Below are positions 5,305-6,511 of a stretch of 6,511 nucleotides of DNA, in pieces; the stretch's first letter is position 1; every line of letters starts with the position of its first letter. This DNA is from Rhodospirillaceae bacterium UBA4479 (lineage in GTDB: Bacteria; Pseudomonadota; Alphaproteobacteria; Rhodospirillales; Casp-alpha2), in contig DGNZ01000163.1 in assembly GCA_002389175.1 (NCBI GenBank), positions 1 to 6,511 of the forward strand. Reading direction: 5' to 3'. A program made the position numbers and the translations under genes. The notes beneath the pieces are model-generated. The model had not been told where the DNA came from. It ran no database searches and was given only the letters and a program-made list of their open reading frames with translations.

Positions 5305-6468
5305 ATGGAAATCATGGAATTCCGCCAGCGTATGATTGATTGCGCGATTAAGGGTTACGATGCCCAGGGGTTCCATTTCATTGATAGTTGCGCGGAAAAG
5401 CTAAGTGCCCTTGGCGGCGACGATATGGGCATCGTGTATTTTGCGACTTTGATCCATTCAAATTTTGGAATGGATGCATTGGCCAGTGCGCAAACATTTA
5501 TCTATTCACTATTGGCTATCGCGCTTTTGACTGGATGGCTAGGCACGCTGATAGCATTTCGTGAAGCCGCGCAGCGCATTTTTGTAACCTTGGGGTTTGG
5601 GTTACTTTCAATAGTGGTTTTCACAACGCATGCTGGTGTTTATGCGGTCAGTTCCGCATTGGTCATCATGGTCATTCCATGGCTTGTGGCACTACATCGC
5701 AGCATCTCAACTTATCGCAATCAGTATTTATTTGCCGGGCTCTTTTTGGTCGGATTTCTGTTCGCCATCACTGACTTTGTGCGGGCCTATGCTGGCGTGC
5801 CAGTTTTGTTTTTTGTCGTAACCCTGCTGCTATCTTCGAAATGGCCCCGCCATCGCATTCGTGCAATCGCTGTTGTGTTTCTGATTGCTGGCGCGGCAGG
5901 ACCGATGGTGTATTTTGGATCTCTTTTTCAGGATCGTGACGCGTTTCTTATCCAACAAGACCCTGGCTACACACCGCCGCTCAAAAGACACCTTTTCTGG
6001 CACACCGCTTACATGGGACTAGGTTATACTACCAATGATTTTGGCGTGGAATGGTCTGACGGTCATGCGTTTAACGCTCTCGAAGCCCGCGCACCAGGCA
6101 CACCACATCTTTCTGTGGAATCAGAGCGCATTCATAAGCAATTGTTCTTTGAAACCATCATTGCGCATCCTGTGTTCGCCATCATGAACTATGCAGCGAA
6201 AGCGGGCGTCCTGGCATTTATGGTTATCTTATTCGCAAACGCAGGTTTGCTGGTACGCGAAAATCGCGGCTTGGATCCGCCGCTTCGTTTTGCATTTTTA
6301 TCGGCAACCGCGATTGCGTCTAGCTATGGGATACTGGCAATCCCGTCGATCAATTACACAACCCAGTTGGTCGCCATTGCAGCCCTGTACGGCATATTCT
6401 CAATCGCTGTGGCTATTCCACAGGGCTTTAAGTCTTCGTTTCTGATTCCATTCCAAAGGCGTGATTAA
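5305..6468 (+). CDS. Polytopic membrane protein, possible GT-C-type glycosyltransferase relative
   Basis: A 387-residue protein with about nine hydrophobic segments (roughly 63-83, 92-108, 112-130, 141-158, 161-177, 187-205, 299-317, 328-346, 350-371) and one large polar loop at about 206-295. That loop contains HLFWHTAYMGLGYTTNDFGV (229-248) followed by WSD; I associate a WH-x-x-Y-x-G-L-G-Y motif of this kind with membrane proteins near GT-C (ArnT/PMT-like) glycosyltransferases, from memory and not verified. An acidic GGDDMG (37-42) could be the first-loop catalytic motif of that fold. Unusually, the first 60 residues lack a membrane segment, whereas GT-C enzymes normally start with one, so the N-terminus may be shortened. 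AAAGG lies 12 nt before this ATG, a long spacing; Met4 (ATG at 5314) is an alternative. An in-frame stop at 5287 prevents extension. No specific function is assigned. Confidence 0.8.
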   Translation: MEIMEFRQRMIDCAIKGYDAQGFHFIDSCAEKLSALGGDDMGIVYFATLIHSNFGMDALASAQTFIYSLLAIALLTGWLGTLIAFREAAQRIFVTLGFGLLSIVVFTTHAGVYAVSSALVIMVIPWLVALHRSISTYRNQYLFAGLFLVGFLFAITDFVRAYAGVPVLFFVVTLLLSSKWPRHRIRAIAVVFLIAGAAGPMVYFGSLFQDRDAFLIQQDPGYTPPLKRHLFWHTAYMGLGYTTNDFGVEWSDGHAFNALEARAPGTPHLSVESERIHKQLFFETIIAHPVFAIMNYAAKAGVLAFMVILFANAGLLVRENRGLDPPLRFAFLSATAIASSYGILAIPSINYTTQLVAIAALYGIFSIAVAIPQGFKSSFLIPFQRRD

Positions 6469-6511
6469 TTAAGCTTGATACGCCCGCAAACTTAAGGGCA
6501 CCTCTAAAAAT
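6469..6511. other. Right-edge intergenic tail, possible end of an insertion sequence
   Basis: After the membrane-protein stop there is a weak inverted repeat TTAAG (6469-6473)/CTTAA (6491-6495) without a U-run. The final 16 bases, GGGCACCTCTAAAAAT (6496-6511), resemble from memory the terminal inverted repeats of some IS5-type elements, with TTAA just before them as a possible target duplication. No transposase is visible, so this is only a hint. Confidence 0.15.

Noticed and set aside
1..6511. CRISPR array, tRNA, rRNA or a novel multi-gene defence system
   Set aside because: No regularly spaced repeats, no recognisable RNA genes and no nuclease, toxin or other defence-type domains were seen; the genes present belong to known metabolic or membrane families.

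Overview
The window is the edge of a photosynthesis gene cluster from an anoxygenic phototrophic proteobacterium. The magnesium-chelatase genes bchI and bchD, the start of bchO and a tspO gene lie together on the minus strand. Base composition is close to balanced and the gene content resembles aerobic anoxygenic phototrophs, most probably an alphaproteobacterium of the roseobacter type. A phototrophic gamma- or betaproteobacterium cannot be excluded from this sequence alone.

Left part (1-3485, all minus strand). In transcription order: tspO, a 76-nt regulatory gap, bchI, bchD, and the first 40 codons of bchO, which runs off the left edge. bchI-bchD are 4 nt apart and bchD-bchO 2 nt apart, so they form a tight, probably translationally coupled operon. 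BchI and BchD are two of the three subunits that insert Mg2+ into protoporphyrin IX, the first committed step to bacteriochlorophyll; BchH is not in the window. The gap before bchI carries a perfect TGT-N12-ACA palindrome and, 7 bp away, a second imperfect one. They overlap a possible -10 and -35, which is the arrangement expected for the aerobic/light repressor PpsR (CrtJ).

Middle (3486-4155). A 67-bp divergent intergenic region separates tspO from a plus-strand gene for a SOUL-family heme/tetrapyrrole-binding protein with a lipoprotein-like signal peptide. A porphyrin-binding membrane protein and a heme-binding envelope protein are thus back to back beside the Mg-branch entry enzyme. A role in handling porphyrin or heme at the point where the two pathways divide is an inference from this context.

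Right part (4156-6511). A serine-type glutaminase (glsA, TTG start) is followed by a polytopic membrane protein that looks like a GT-C-type glycosyltransferase or its relative. The latter is preceded by an extended -10 promoter that overlaps a perfect 14-bp palindrome. Neither gene is a normal photosynthesis-cluster member, so the cluster boundary probably lies between tspO and glsA. The last bases may be the tip of an insertion sequence, but too little is present to decide. No tRNA, rRNA, CRISPR array or complete mobile element was seen, and no gene-free stretch exceeds 300 bases.
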